This document shows positions 44,631 through 54,814 of a DNA stretch of 64,000 bases, piece by piece. The notes under the pieces were generated by a model. It had not been told where the DNA came from, made no database searches, and saw only the letters and a program-made list of their open reading frames with translations. How positions within the stretch are numbered: position 1 is the first letter of the stretch; every line of letters begins with the position of its first letter. The translations under genes and the position numbers were made by a program. The stretch is from positions 89,992-153,991 of the forward strand of contig JADJGZ010000060.1 in NCBI GenBank assembly GCA_016707785.1, given 5' to 3'. This DNA comes from Bacteroidales bacterium (GTDB lineage: Bacteria > Bacteroidota > Bacteroidia > Bacteroidales > UBA4417).

Positions 44631-46964
44631 TCAATTCTCCAACGATTTGAATTTCAATCCAATAAAGAATGTTCTTGGCATTGCAGGACCATAAATATAA
44701 TTGCTGTCGCGATTCTTGCCAGTATCGAAATCATCCTGGTAAGTATCAAGGATATTTTTTATTCCACCTGAAAGTTCAAGGCCGGTGTCCAGTTTACCTA
44801 TTTCAAAAAGGTAAGATACCTTTACATTGTGTTCAAAAAAGGATTCTGAAACCACGAATTTGTCATTTTGGGTATTCTCAGGCGAGCCTGCTGAATGCAA
44901 AATCTTCATTGGCCCTGTAAAAACTCCGCTTAATGAAGCGTTTAATTTGGAAGAAGGTATAAATGAGAGGGTATAATACCCATAATGGTCTGGAGTTCTC
45001 AGGTATTGGCGGGTTGGCTCAAGAATGTCAGAATATCTCACCGGGTCCTGATAAGTAGAAGACTGGATCGTATACCCTGATTCGACCTGAATTTTTCGAT
45101 TATAATTCCATCTGGCTTCAATAGTAGCACCTTTCACTGTTGATGAAGATGCATTTCGTTTCTCGAAAATCAGTCCGAATTCATCGGCCCCTGCCTCTTC
45201 CAACACAAATGCATCATTGAGATTAGTATAAAAGGCTTCCAGGGTAAATCCTGCAATGAATTTTTCTGTGGCCTTGTCATAATTAACGGAAGCACTAAAG
45301 CTTGATGAGTTTTCCGCTTTGAGGTCATCGGCCAGCCTCACTCTTGAAACACCTCCCCCTGCAAAAGCAATGTGCATATCGGAATCAAAAGCCTGGGGAG
45401 CCCTGAATCCCTTCGACCAGGATAAACGAAATTGGGTTTTCCCTTTTAATTTATACAGGGCGGAAATCCTGGGATTAAAAACGAAATGATCGACCAGGTT
45501 GTGCTTATCGGCCCTGATTCCCGTAAGTAAGGTGAGGTCTTTCAGAATATCCCAGTCACTTTGCAAGAAAGCACCGGTCGCCCTGGTTACCTGGTCAAGT
45601 TTATAATGATAAGCTACAATTTCATCTTCCACTTTATCTGTCAGGAACTCCCCTCCAAGAGTAAAAGTGTTTGTCCCTTTGATGAAGCCTTTCAATTTAT
45701 GGTTTAGCTGAACTCCTGCCTGGAAAGTGGTATTCAATGTTTTCCCATAAGGTGGGTTCAGAAAATGCTGCTGATAGGATACACTGTCCGTTGCATCAGG
45801 AACAATACCGGTATAATGGTCGCGTGTGGTTCGTTGTGCAGAGGTGTAGAAAATAAATGCCGAATGATCATCATTGAAATCTATCTCGTAATCAAGTCCA
45901 CCCATCAGGATATTGTGGGTTCTTTCTTCCGACTGTTGCGCCTGGAAAGCAGCTTTATCCACCATCTCTCCACCGTATCTGTATTCATATAAACTACTGA
46001 AATTGATCTCAATTTTCTGATTATGTGTGGGTTTGAAAAACGAGGTTACGCCAAATGAGTTATTGGAGAGCAGGGGCAACTCTGAGAAGTTATCACCATT
46101 TGCATCATACATTTCCCGGTTCCTTCTGGAGGCAAAAATGGAAACCCCCGAATTATGCTGTTGTCCAAGCACATTGAGGTTTGCATTGATCATCTGATCG
46201 GTGGCGTCACCTCCAATCAGGGAAGAATACAGATTGACATCAAAGGAGTTTCTATCCGGAATTTTTGTGATTACATTCACGGTTCCTCCAATGGCACTTG
46301 ATCCATACAGTGCAGAACCTCCTCCCCTGACCACTTCAATACGGTCAACAAGATTTGAAGGAATCTGTTCCAGTCCGTAAAGGCCGGTTAAAGGACTAAA
46401 GACAGGCCTGCTATTGATGAGGATCTGGGAATAACCTCCACCCAGGCCATTCATCCTCAATTGCGAATAGTTACAGGTTTGACAGTCGGTCTCAACCCTT
46501 AACCCAGGCTGAAAACAGAGCCCTTCCGACAAAGTATTCGCCTGAATAAGGCCAAGGGTTTTTCCTTCCAGTACATTAACGATAACGGGCGATTCCGTCT
46601 GCCTCTTAAAGGTTTTCGTTCCAGTAATTACCACACCATGAAGAGACATGATTTCTTCTTCGAGTTCAAAATTCAACTCAAGGGTAACACCCTTCTTTAA
46701 TGTGATTTTTTTACTTTGTTTCTTGAAACCCACCATCTGGGCGATGATTTCAAATTCACCTTCCGGAAGGTTCACAAGCATATAATGCCCTGTATGATCC
46801 GTGGTAGTGCCGATGGTTGTTCCTTGAAGCATCACTGTTGCAAAAGGAAGGTGTTCGCCTTTGGAACGGACATCACCAAACAGGTTGGCATCAGTTTTTT
46901 GAGCAAAAGTGAATATTGAGCAGAGGATTCCCAGGAAAAATATAATGGGTTTAATTATTCTCAT
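44631..46964 (-). CDS. TonB-dependent receptor with carboxypeptidase-like domain
   Basis: 777 residues. Signal peptide (IIFFLGILCSIFTFAQ), then a CarboxypepD_reg-like domain (about 25-110; GDVRSKGEHLPFATVMLQGT), the plug domain (MNGLGGGYSQILINSRPVF, ERVVRGGGSALYG-like VVRGGGSALYGSSAIGGTVN), and a 22-strand barrel. A pair of cysteines in VETDCQTCNYSQLRM lies in the plug. Such receptors import siderophores, heme or metal complexes. No regulator or TonB beside it, so substrate is not assigned. Confidence 0.9.
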   Translation of the reverse strand: MRIIKPIIFFLGILCSIFTFAQKTDANLFGDVRSKGEHLPFATVMLQGTTIGTTTDHTGHYMLVNLPEGEFEIIAQMVGFKKQSKKITLKKGVTLELNFELEEEIMSLHGVVITGTKTFKRQTESPVIVNVLEGKTLGLIQANTLSEGLCFQPGLRVETDCQTCNYSQLRMNGLGGGYSQILINSRPVFSPLTGLYGLEQIPSNLVDRIEVVRGGGSALYGSSAIGGTVNVITKIPDRNSFDVNLYSSLIGGDATDQMINANLNVLGQQHNSGVSIFASRRNREMYDANGDNFSELPLLSNNSFGVTSFFKPTHNQKIEINFSSLYEYRYGGEMVDKAAFQAQQSEERTHNILMGGLDYEIDFNDDHSAFIFYTSAQRTTRDHYTGIVPDATDSVSYQQHFLNPPYGKTLNTTFQAGVQLNHKLKGFIKGTNTFTLGGEFLTDKVEDEIVAYHYKLDQVTRATGAFLQSDWDILKDLTLLTGIRADKHNLVDHFVFNPRISALYKLKGKTQFRLSWSKGFRAPQAFDSDMHIAFAGGGVSRVRLADDLKAENSSSFSASVNYDKATEKFIAGFTLEAFYTNLNDAFVLEEAGADEFGLIFEKRNASSSTVKGATIEARWNYNRKIQVESGYTIQSSTYQDPVRYSDILEPTRQYLRTPDHYGYYTLSFIPSSKLNASLSGVFTGPMKILHSAGSPENTQNDKFVVSESFFEHNVKVSYLFEIGKLDTGLELSGGIKNILDTYQDDFDTGKNRDSNYIYGPAMPRTFFIGLKFKSLEN

Positions 46965-47100
46965 TGAATGAAATGGCTATTTTTTATCATTAGTCTGGAA
47001 ATCTCAACAACAGGAAACAGGCTTTGTTCAGCATTTATATATTAAGAAATGTTAAGTAGTTAAATCAACAGCTACCACCTGTTATATGAAAAAATGGCTT

Positions 47101-47131
47101 AACCTGACAGGTTTTGAAAACCTGTCAGGTT
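47101..47131. repeat. Perfect 31-bp palindrome
   Basis: AACCTGACAGGTTTT and AAAACCTGTCAGGTT are exact reverse complements around a single G. The half-site itself contains the smaller palindrome ACCTGACAGGT-like. It stands 95 nt before the MmcQ gene in the 262-base gap between the TonB receptor and that gene; it could be a terminator, a dispersed palindromic repeat or a binding site. Confidence 0.85.
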
Positions 47132-47226
47132 TACCCCACAATCTTGATTGCTGTATCTGCAACCATTGTTTCGAAAAACACCTATTTATAAACTATATTT
47201 GAACTTCTGAAAACAACAATCTATTC

Positions 47227-47571
47227 ATGAACCTCGAAGAACTGCGCAATATTTGCCTTTCCTTTCCTATGGTCACTGAAGACATAAAATGGGAAGATCA
47301 CCTTTGCTTTAATATCGGAGGAAAAATCTTCATGATCACCAGTCCCGGATCAGTCCCTGTTACAGTTTCATTCAAGGTATCAGAAGAAGATTTTGAGCAA
47401 CTGATCCAGGTTAAAGGCTTCTCAGCTGCCCGTTACCTGGCAAAGCACAAATGGGTTTCAGCAGATGATATTAGTCTTTTAAATCAGCAGGAGTGGGAAC
47501 GATTAGCTAAACAAGCCTATTCACTCATAGCGGCTAAACTTCCCCTTAAGTTCAGAAAAACACTTCTTTAA
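47227..47571 (+). CDS. MmcQ/YjbR family protein
   Basis: 114 residues, normal for the family. The family sequence LRNICLSFPMVTEDIKW and the later VSADDISLLNQQEWERLAKQ match MmcQ/YjbR (cyaY-like) DNA-binding-type fold proteins. The fold is known, the role is not. Ends 2 nt before the MBL gene, so both are probably cotranscribed. Confidence 0.88.
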   Translation: MNLEELRNICLSFPMVTEDIKWEDHLCFNIGGKIFMITSPGSVPVTVSFKVSEEDFEQLIQVKGFSAARYLAKHKWVSADDISLLNQQEWERLAKQAYSLIAAKLPLKFRKTLL

Positions 47572-47573
47572 AC

Positions 47574-48275
47574 ATGCATATTAAAACCGGAAAAAATAAG
47601 TATGACCTGTATAAAGTACTGAGTTTTCGGTGCAATGCATTCGTATTGAGCAATGGTAGTCAGAACCTTTTAATTGATTGCGGAAGCAGTCACTTTCGCA
47701 GACAATTGCTCTGGGGACTGGCAAAAAGGGGGATCAGGCACCTGGATGCCCTGATACTGACTCATACTCATTTTGATCATTGTGGAAACAGCCATTATGT
47801 AAAGAACAGGTTCAATACTAAGGTAATTGTTCATGAAACCGAGGCTGGATTCCTTTCCTCCGGGAAATCACCATTGCCAAAAGGCTCCACAGGATTTACC
47901 CGAATACTGATCAATATTCTTGGTGGGAGAATACCCTCCTGGGCCTGTTATCAACCGTGTGATCCTGATATTCTGGTTCATGGCAAATATCCACTGGATC
48001 ATTTGGGGTTTAATGCATATCTTTTGCCGACACCCGGACATTCACCTGGTTCTATGAGCCTTATCATTGATGATGAAGCAGCCATAACCGGCGATGCTAT
48101 GTTTGGCATTTTTCCAGGTTCCATATATCCACCGTTCGCTGATGATGTTCCATTACTAATCCAAAGTTGGAAGTTATTGCTGGATAGTGAGGCCGAAGTA
48201 TTTCTTCCCTCTCATGGACAAAAACGCCTGAGAAATACTGTGCTAAAACAATATACCAAATACTTAAGGCATTGA
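47574..48275 (+). CDS. MBL-fold metallo-hydrolase
   Basis: 233 residues. Metal site motif LTHTHFDHCGNS (HxHxDH) near residue 62, a second His in PGHSPGSMS, Asp in TGDAMFG and a final His in LPSHGQKRL. All canonical ligands for a dinuclear zinc or iron site are present. Substrate unknown; cytoplasmic. Tightly follows the MmcQ-like gene. Confidence 0.9.
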   Translation: MHIKTGKNKYDLYKVLSFRCNAFVLSNGSQNLLIDCGSSHFRRQLLWGLAKRGIRHLDALILTHTHFDHCGNSHYVKNRFNTKVIVHETEAGFLSSGKSPLPKGSTGFTRILINILGGRIPSWACYQPCDPDILVHGKYPLDHLGFNAYLLPTPGHSPGSMSLIIDDEAAITGDAMFGIFPGSIYPPFADDVPLLIQSWKLLLDSEAEVFLPSHGQKRLRNTVLKQYTKYLRH

Positions 48276-48330
48276 TACTTTTAGCATACTCTCATCGTTC
48301 AATTATCAAATCCTGTAAACAGACCTATGC

Positions 48331-48924
48331 ATGAGATGGATCCCATTTCTGATTATAATTTTTCTCGTTCATTCCTGTCATGCAATACCTTTACACGATA
48401 GATCTGCTATGAGTGATCATGATAGTTTACTGAACTATAATTTACCTTTGAAAGGCCTCATTGATTCCCTGGAATTAAAGGGCGAGGCAATTCGGCTGCT
48501 GATATGCAAAAGTCAGTACACACTAACTGTTATTGTAAAGAATAAACCCATAAAAACTTATCCGGTTGTCTTAGGGCCCAATCCTATAGATGATAAGCGG
48601 ATGGAAGGTGATGGATGCACTCCTGAAGGTATCTTTGGCATTCGCAGCATGTATCCCCATCGGTCCTGGTCCAAATTTATCTGGATTGATTATCCAAATG
48701 ATGAATCCCGGGAAAAACACAGGCTTTCAAAGCAGAAAGGAGAAATCCCTGAAACTTCGACAATTGGGGGAGAAATTGGCATTCATGGCGTACCAGATGG
48801 GAATGATGCACTTATTGAGGAAAGGATTAACTGGACTGCAGGATGCATTTCACTTAAAACAGCTGATATTAACGAAATTTACGAGAATATTTCTAAAAGC
48901 ACTATAGTTGAAATTGTTAAATAA
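48331..48924 (+). CDS. L,D-transpeptidase family protein
   Basis: 197 residues with a hydrophobic leader ending in VHSCHA, which may be a lipobox. The YkuD-type domain is recognised by IRLLICKSQYTLTVIVKNK, KTYPVVLGPNP, the active-site His of IGIHGVPDG and the catalytic Cys in WTAGCISLK. It would crosslink or edit peptidoglycan, or attach lipoproteins, in the periplasm. A possible -7 promoter is at 48984 for the next gene, so this one is separate. Confidence 0.88.
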   Translation: MRWIPFLIIIFLVHSCHAIPLHDRSAMSDHDSLLNYNLPLKGLIDSLELKGEAIRLLICKSQYTLTVIVKNKPIKTYPVVLGPNPIDDKRMEGDGCTPEGIFGIRSMYPHRSWSKFIWIDYPNDESREKHRLSKQKGEIPETSTIGGEIGIHGVPDGNDALIEERINWTAGCISLKTADINEIYENISKSTIVEIVK

Positions 48925-48983
48925 TAGTACAAGATTTCAATGATTTCATATCTGTTTCACTTGAATACTAAATGCTTCCTTTG

Positions 48984-48991
48984 TACTTTTG
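48984..48991 (+). promoter_or_regulatory. Candidate promoter, TAnnTTTG with upstream TTG
   Basis: TACTTTTG fits the -7 consensus; a TTG 20 nt earlier (48961) fits the -33 spacing. It would drive the secreted protein whose ATG is at 49100. Confidence 0.45.
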
Positions 48992-49099
48992 CAGCTGCAA
49001 GGATTCAAATTACGTTCTCCATCTTCATATATTGAAGAATAAGAAAAAAAACATTTTTCGTCAAGTATTTCATTAATGTTCCATCATAATTTATCTACC

Positions 49100-49855
49100 A
49101 TGCTCAAATCAGTAAAAGTATTTCTAGCATTATTTGCATTAATGCTAAGCACCGACTCTTTTTCTCAAATTCAAATGTCATTTGATGAATTTAGGAACTG
49201 GATACAGTCGAAATCGCCGTCAGGCTACTCTGCAACTGATTTTAATGACGAAAGCGGCTCTTACTCTGCAATGCTTGTGAAAGGCACCCGTTTGGTTACC
49301 ATTTCTTTAAATGATGTTGAGCAATTGGATGATGACCTCAGGCCTTTGAAATCGACAGGAAAACCTGTTGAATATGAACGCAATGGCCATCGTTGCGTGT
49401 TTTCCGGTGGGGAAGTAAAAGTCTTATATGTACAACTTCTTGCTATTAATGCAACAGTTATGCTGGGTTCAATGGATCCAAAAATAACCCGGGCTGATTT
49501 GGAGAAAATGACAGATGAATTAGGTATTGATAACCTGAAGCCAGTAGTTACTTCAGCAAACAGCTGGCCTGCTGAAATCCCTGCTGCCCTTAGACTTGAT
49601 GCTGATCTTATTTCTGTTGAAAAACTGGAAGCTTCAACCGAAGGATATCTATATGAATATCATGTGTTGGTTAAGAATAATGAAAAATTGGTTCCTGCTA
49701 TACGAAAAGTGATTTCAGAATGCGGAGGCGATATTTCTATGACTCAATACCAGAATTTTACCATGCTTTGTGGAGTTGCCGATACGATGGAAGGACTGAG
49801 AGAGATGGAAGCAAATGAACCTATTTTGTTTGTCTATTATAAATCGGCCAATTAA
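49100..49855 (+). CDS. Secreted protein of unknown function
   Basis: 251 residues from ATG 49100 (a start 24 nt upstream gives a longer, less typical leader). Signal peptide VFLALFALMLSTDSFSQ. The mature part alternates short helices and strands (FRNWIQSKSPSGYSATDF, VLYVQLLAINATVMLGS, LITVEKL-like LISVEKLEASTEGYLYE). I do not recognise a domain. Two cysteines. No clear neighbour link, though the hydrolase follows 26 nt later. Confidence 0.7.
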   Translation: MLKSVKVFLALFALMLSTDSFSQIQMSFDEFRNWIQSKSPSGYSATDFNDESGSYSAMLVKGTRLVTISLNDVEQLDDDLRPLKSTGKPVEYERNGHRCVFSGGEVKVLYVQLLAINATVMLGSMDPKITRADLEKMTDELGIDNLKPVVTSANSWPAEIPAALRLDADLISVEKLEASTEGYLYEYHVLVKNNEKLVPAIRKVISECGGDISMTQYQNFTMLCGVADTMEGLREMEANEPILFVYYKSAN

Positions 49856-49881
49856 GTAATTACTTTTTTCAGCCTGATCAA

Positions 49882-50804
49882 ATGACTTCTATAAAATCTA
49901 AACTCATTATCTGGCTGATCCGGAACCGGCATCATTTCAAATTCAAACTGGGTAGGAATTATTTTGATCCCAAACCGGAAGCCATTGTCAAATTAAGGAA
50001 GGAAACTGAAGAGGCCGGACTGAAATTTGGCAAAATCCCCCCGGATATCATCATTATTCCGGCTACCATTGGCAGGATGTATGCAGAATGGATGAAACTG
50101 GAAACAGCTGATCCCGGAAAAATCATTCTGTATTTCCATGGAGGGATGTACCTCATTGGATCGCCAAAAGGTCACAGGGTACATGTCGCGAAATTTGTAA
50201 AAGGGACGGGTGTGAATGCCCTTACATTTGATTATCGCCTCGCTCCTGAACATCCTTTTCCTGCTGGGTTGAATGATGCTGTTGATGCTTACGAATATTT
50301 GCTGGCGCAAGATTTCTCTCCAAAAAACATACTCTTTATTGGAGATTCAGCTGGAGCTGGACTTTGTTTAGCTACCCTGCTCGCGCTGAAAGATAAGAAC
50401 CTGCCTCTTCCTGCCGCAGCAGCGGTGCTTTCACCCTGGACTGACCTCACACTTTCAGGAAATTCCTATCAAACCAATATATACAGCTGTGTCTCGCCAC
50501 TGGGAAGTTCTGAATATGCTTCATCTTACTATGCAGGCAGCAACGACAGAAAACACCCTTACATATCTCCCTTATATGGCGATCTGAAAGGTCTGCCTCC
50601 CTTGCATATTTCAGCCGGAAGCAAGGAAATTCTACTGGATGATTCTGTTCAATTTGCCGAAAAAGCCAGGAAGCAGGAGTAGATGTAACTTTGACTATTG
50701 GTGATGGAATGTGTCATTGTTATCCGGCATTTGGAAACCTGTTGCCTGAATCGAAAGTCACTCTTAATGAAATTCTGGCCTTTTTAAGAAAACATATTGC
50801 ATAA
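49882..50804 (+). pseudogene. Alpha/beta hydrolase (HSL-like), frameshifted near the C-terminus
   Basis: The frame stops at 50682 after FAEKARKQE, but one added A (AGGAAGC to AGGAAAGC, about 50673) continues AGVDVTLTIGDGMCHCYPAF to 50804. The full protein is about 307 residues. It has the HSL features YFHGGMYLIG (oxyanion hole), GDSAGAGLC (nucleophile Ser) and a distal His in MCHCYP. Cytoplasmic esterase-like enzyme; substrate unknown. Confidence 0.82.
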
Positions 50805-50862
50805 GGCTCTGTTTCTATTCCGGTAATTATTGCCATCTATAATCCCTGATTAATCCTGAAAA

Positions 50863-51420
50863 ATGCCTCCGGAAACCTATATTGCTTTACTTAGAGGGAT
50901 AAATGTAAGCGGAAAGAACCTCATTAAAATGGATGCCCTGAAAAAGAGCATGGAATCCCTGGGTTTTGTAAATGTGAGGACCTATATCCAAAGTGGAAAT
51001 ATCCTGTTTGATTTGGAAAATGCTGCGACTTTGAGCCTGGCACAAGTAATCAGGGAACAGATTGATCAGGATTTTGGGCTGCAGGTGCCGGTCCTGGTAA
51101 AAACTTATGAAGAATGGGATATTGCAATAAAGGAAAATCCTTTTTTACCTGAATATTCAGAAACCATTGAAAGCCTTCATCTCACTTTCCTTGAAAACCA
51201 GGCAGAAGAAGCACTGATTCAAAAGATACTTCCGCTGCAAAATGGCCCGGATCATTGTATTATGATAAAGGACAGGATTTATCTTTATTGTCCGGAAGGA
51301 TATGGCCGGACAAAATTTACCAACACTTATTTCGAAAACAAACTGAAGGTAAAAGCTACCACAAGGAATTGGAAAACCATCCTGAAATTGAAAGAAATGG
51401 CGGCTACTATGGTTCGATAA
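50863..51420 (+). CDS. DUF1697 family protein
   Basis: 185 residues. Opening IALLRGINVSGKNLIKMDAL and VRTYIQSGNILFD are the DUF1697 signature. The function is not known. Its 3' end overlaps the end of the convergent kelch-like T9SS protein by about 14 nt. Confidence 0.9.
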   Translation: MPPETYIALLRGINVSGKNLIKMDALKKSMESLGFVNVRTYIQSGNILFDLENAATLSLAQVIREQIDQDFGLQVPVLVKTYEEWDIAIKENPFLPEYSETIESLHLTFLENQAEEALIQKILPLQNGPDHCIMIKDRIYLYCPEGYGRTKFTNTYFENKLKVKATTRNWKTILKLKEMAATMVR

Positions 51421-53015
51421 TTATTTTCTGTATTGCTTTTTCTGAAGGTGTTTCAATAGTCAAAAGGTAAATACCGCCTGAAGTCAAGGTTCTTTATTTT
51501 ACATTGAAAGGTATTTTCGCCGACATTTAAATTTGTTAATACCCTTTTTTTAATTCTTTTACCATCAATACTAAATAGGGAGATTTTTGCTTCCTCTATC
51601 TTATTTAAATGAAACTTAACAACAAAGTCTCCTTCACTTGGATTTGGGAAAACATTCATTTTTAGTGTTCCAATGCTTTGTTCGTTTAAGACATGAATGC
51701 CTACTGTTGAGTTTTTAATTACATACACCTTGAATATTTGGCTGCTGGCACTGCTCTGTGTTCCGGTATTTGTAAAGAAGACATTTGCAGCACTACTGCT
51801 AATACCACCATAGATGTAACCAACCAATGTACTGTCGGAGGTAAAGTCGTCTAATTTAAAAACTTCATTAGCATATTGAGGAACACTGTTGACCGGAATA
51901 AATTCTGCACTTGCACCCAATAATGCCGGCATTTCAACAGGGAGTTTATACTCTGACATTGTTCCTTCTGAATTTCGTGTAACACGGGCAATTGTCTTAA
52001 CAAAAGGCACATTATTATCTTGCACTAATACGCCTACACTGTCAAAATATTGGGCAATGCCCCCAAAGAAGACGCTGTGCATTTCGTTGTTTAAAGCAGA
52101 ATAAAGTGGCAAAACAGCACAATGGTAATGGTTATAGAATTGCTGAAACGAATTGTTCACTTCATAATTTGTGCTGTCAATATTTACACAATTTAGAAAA
52201 GGCAAGTCGATGGTTGGTTGAAATACTCCGGAAAAAGCAGTTATCCCCTCAGCACCATCAGGAAGTATCTGAGCAACTGCATTGTAGTCTCTGCGGTGCA
52301 AATTTTCAGCATCTATAAAAGATGGCAGATGAGTTATTGTAATATCCGTTCCATTATCTGATAAAATGAATTTGCGGATTGCATCGGTATACACCTGAGT
52401 ATAGGTAGGATTACCCATAGGATTGTAATTGCCGTCAAACTTATTCCCACCAACCAGGTAATATGTATCGTTTATCTTTTTTAAATGTCCGCCTGACACC
52501 GCAAATTGTGCATCAGTTATTTGTCTGAAAAAACTTGTGAAGGGCATTCCTGATATTATTGCATTAATTACAGCCGGAACATCAATAGCGGTTAGGTTTT
52601 CAAATGTTTTTCTTGATGCTGTTGCTAAGTTGTATCCGTATCCCCCGATGATGTACAAATAATTACCCTCCTGGTGAAACTGCATGTTTGTTGAACTTAA
52701 TTGTTCCTGCATCGAAACAGGCAGTGATGAAATGGGGGCAGTCCATTTTTGTTGAGATACAGGATCAATGACAATGATTTGATTGTTGTTGCCGGCGATA
52801 TCAAAAGCAGCAAAAGGCTGTCTGCGATGAAGTCCGTCAAGTCGGCCGCCTGCTATAAGCCATTTCCCGTTATCTTGTCCAAATGCATAAGCTTGCAGTC
52901 CACCAAGACCATTAATATTCATTGGTTCTATATAAATACCGAAAGGTGCTGATTGTGCAAAAGCTACCTGGCTAAATATTATTATTCCTATCAATACGGA
53001 TAATCTCTTTGACAT
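51407..53015 (-). pseudogene. Secreted kelch-like protein with T9SS type A sorting domain (frameshifted end)
   Basis: From ATG 53015 a signal peptide (IGIIIFSQVAFAQ) leads into five or six kelch-like blades, with GKWLIAGGRLDG, YLYIIGGYGYN, YYLVGGNKFD and YIYGGI. The end is a T9SS type A Por_Secre_tail (MNVFPNPSEGDFVVKF). As read it stops at 51453 (RRYLPFDY); deleting one G gives NLTSGGIYLLTIETPSEKA and a stop at 51407. Cell-surface anchoring by T9SS is inferred. Confidence 0.82.
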
Positions 53016-53171
53016 TGTGGCAAAAATTTTATTATTTAGAAATTTTGTATTCAGAAAAGCAGTGACCATTAGAAATTCCTCAACTGATCATTTTGGAGAA
53101 TTTCATATTCCAATCAGTCCCTGCTAAACTTTTCCTGCTGTAATAGGTAAGGATATATACCCTGGATACAA

Positions 53172-53701
53172 CTAATTGTTCGCACCTCTTTGTTTTCCAT
53201 AACGGTGCCGGTGCTTCATCCCTTTTCCTTCCCCATTACCCATAAAATTGCAGCCATAAAGTTCGGCATAAATTTCGGAAAGCCTGAGTGTTTGTTCCGG
53301 TGTGCAAACTTGTTTCAATTCAAGAAATTGCTTCACATTAGCCCGTTGCAGATTGCCCTGCTGAACACCCAATTCTTTAAGAATATTGTCGACTAATTGT
53401 GCATCGGTTTTTTCTTTCGACAATTCTTCCAGCAATTTCGACTTGGCAGATTTTATTGAATCTACAATCGGCCCACTTTGAACCTTATATTCACTATTGA
53501 TATCTTTCACTTTCTTATCCTGATCTGCAGAGAGCGACAATTCCTTAGTCAAGGTTACTCCCGGCTTATTATCGGTTACTTTAACGGGGTGTTGGTGGTA
53601 TTCCTTGCAAAAAGGAAAAATGAAAGCAGGGCTGTGATATTGATAATGGCAAGAAAAATCAAAGCCCAAAGTATAAATCGATTAGTACCGATGGTTTTCA
53701 T
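53172..53701 (-). pseudogene. Spy/CpxP-like periplasmic protein, frameshifted near the start
   Basis: ATG at 53701 reads MKTIGTNRFILWALIFLAII, a membrane helix, then shifts frame near 53605-53625 into VKVTDNKPGVTLTKELSLS. The remaining helices (DQDKKVKDINSEYK, SIKSAKSKLLEELS, LKQVCTPEQTLRLSEIYAE) match Spy/CpxP or heavy-metal-sensor proteins. Ends in a His/Lys-rich tail. Third member of the sigma/anti-sigma operon. Confidence 0.75.
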
Positions 53702-53712
53702 AATTCATTGGA

Positions 53713-54135
53713 TTAGTCAAAATTTATCACATCTTCATGTACAACATCGGAAACATTGAGTTCATTTCGCATTTCCTGCAAGTTGTTATCGAACTGATTA
53801 CTTGTATCCGAAAGCTTCTGCCCCTGGTAACCGATGGTGATGCCTGCCAATACTGCAGTAATTACACCCAGGCTAATAATTGCAGGTTTCCAAATGAGGG
53901 TTGAACGTGGAGCTTTCGCTCCCCCCCTTTGACTGATTATTGAAAGCATGCGTGTTTCAGCGTAAGGAGGGACTTCAATTTCACGCTCCTTTTCAATTAA
54001 AAGGTTAAAGGCGAGGAATTCCCTGTACATAAAATCACATTCTTTACACTCTTTGCTATGGGCAAGCATATCCTCCCCTGGTGAATCGGAATCAAATAGT
54101 GTATGAAGGTTATCCCTGAATTGTTCGCATTTCAT
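53713..54135 (-). CDS. Zinc-finger-type anti-sigma factor
   Basis: 140 residues. N-terminal anti-sigma zinc-binding HSKECKECDFM (HxxxCxxC) with an upstream Cys, then one membrane helix (AIISLGVITAVLAGITIGY) and a short C-terminal periplasmic tail. It would sequester the sigma factor at the membrane. It starts in the end of the sigma gene (4-nt overlap). Confidence 0.8.
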   Translation of the reverse strand: MKCEQFRDNLHTLFDSDSPGEDMLAHSKECKECDFMYREFLAFNLLIEKEREIEVPPYAETRMLSIISQRGGAKAPRSTLIWKPAIISLGVITAVLAGITIGYQGQKLSDTSNQFDNNLQEMRNELNVSDVVHEDVINFD

Positions 54136-54725
54136 TTTACTGTTTTTTTGGATGAATACTCCTGAAAGTAACCTATTAATTCTTTCTGAAGATTTTGCTT
54201 TGCCCTTTGCAAATATGATTCCACCGAGGCAAGACTGACCTCCATAATTTCTGCTATCTGCTTATATGACAAATCCTCATATTTACTGAGGATAAATGCT
54301 ATTCGTTGATTTTCCGGTAAACCGTTTATTGCCTTCTCCAATATTCTCTTCCTTTCCTTATCATCGAGCACAGTCGGCTCACTTGATGGTTCCCACGATT
54401 GTGGCCGGTTATTTCCCGGGGTGCTTTGAAACAACATCTCAATTCTTTCAACCCATTGGTTCTTTTTATTTTTCCTTATATGATTCAATGATTTATTGAC
54501 GGTAATACGGTAAATCCAGGTTGAAAGGGAAGCATCTTTTCTGAAACGGGGAATGGACTCCAGCAATTGAAGGCAAACATCCTGGGCCAGGTCTTCAGCA
54601 TCATCCATATCCTTTAAAAAATGGTAAGCCGTTTTTATTACCCGCTGATGATACCGGTTGACAAGAGACTCTACAGCCAGTTTATCACCTGCAATAATTC
54701 CATCAATGAGTTCTTGTTCCGTCAT
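54132..54725 (-). CDS. RNA polymerase sigma factor, ECF family
   Basis: 197 residues from the ATG at 54725 (MTEQELIDGIIAGDKLAV); the frame is open to a further ATG at 54794, giving 23 extra N-terminal residues that look non-conserved. Region 2 has DAEDLAQDVCLQLLESI and FRKDASLSTWIYRITVN; region 4 has LPENQRIAFILSKYEDLSYK and the HTH EIMEVSLASVESYLQRAK. The downstream anti-sigma and Spy-like genes complete a stress-response operon. Confidence 0.92.
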   Translation of the reverse strand: MTEQELIDGIIAGDKLAVESLVNRYHQRVIKTAYHFLKDMDDAEDLAQDVCLQLLESIPRFRKDASLSTWIYRITVNKSLNHIRKNKKNQWVERIEMLFQSTPGNNRPQSWEPSSEPTVLDDKERKRILEKAINGLPENQRIAFILSKYEDLSYKQIAEIMEVSLASVESYLQRAKQNLQKELIGYFQEYSSKKTVK

Positions 54726-54814
54726 GCTGGTTTGTCCCTTGTAAAAAGTAGGAAGAAGGCCTTCAAAAGTATGAATTCCTTCTTCCAGATCCACTTCATT
54801 ACTCTATTTTGACC

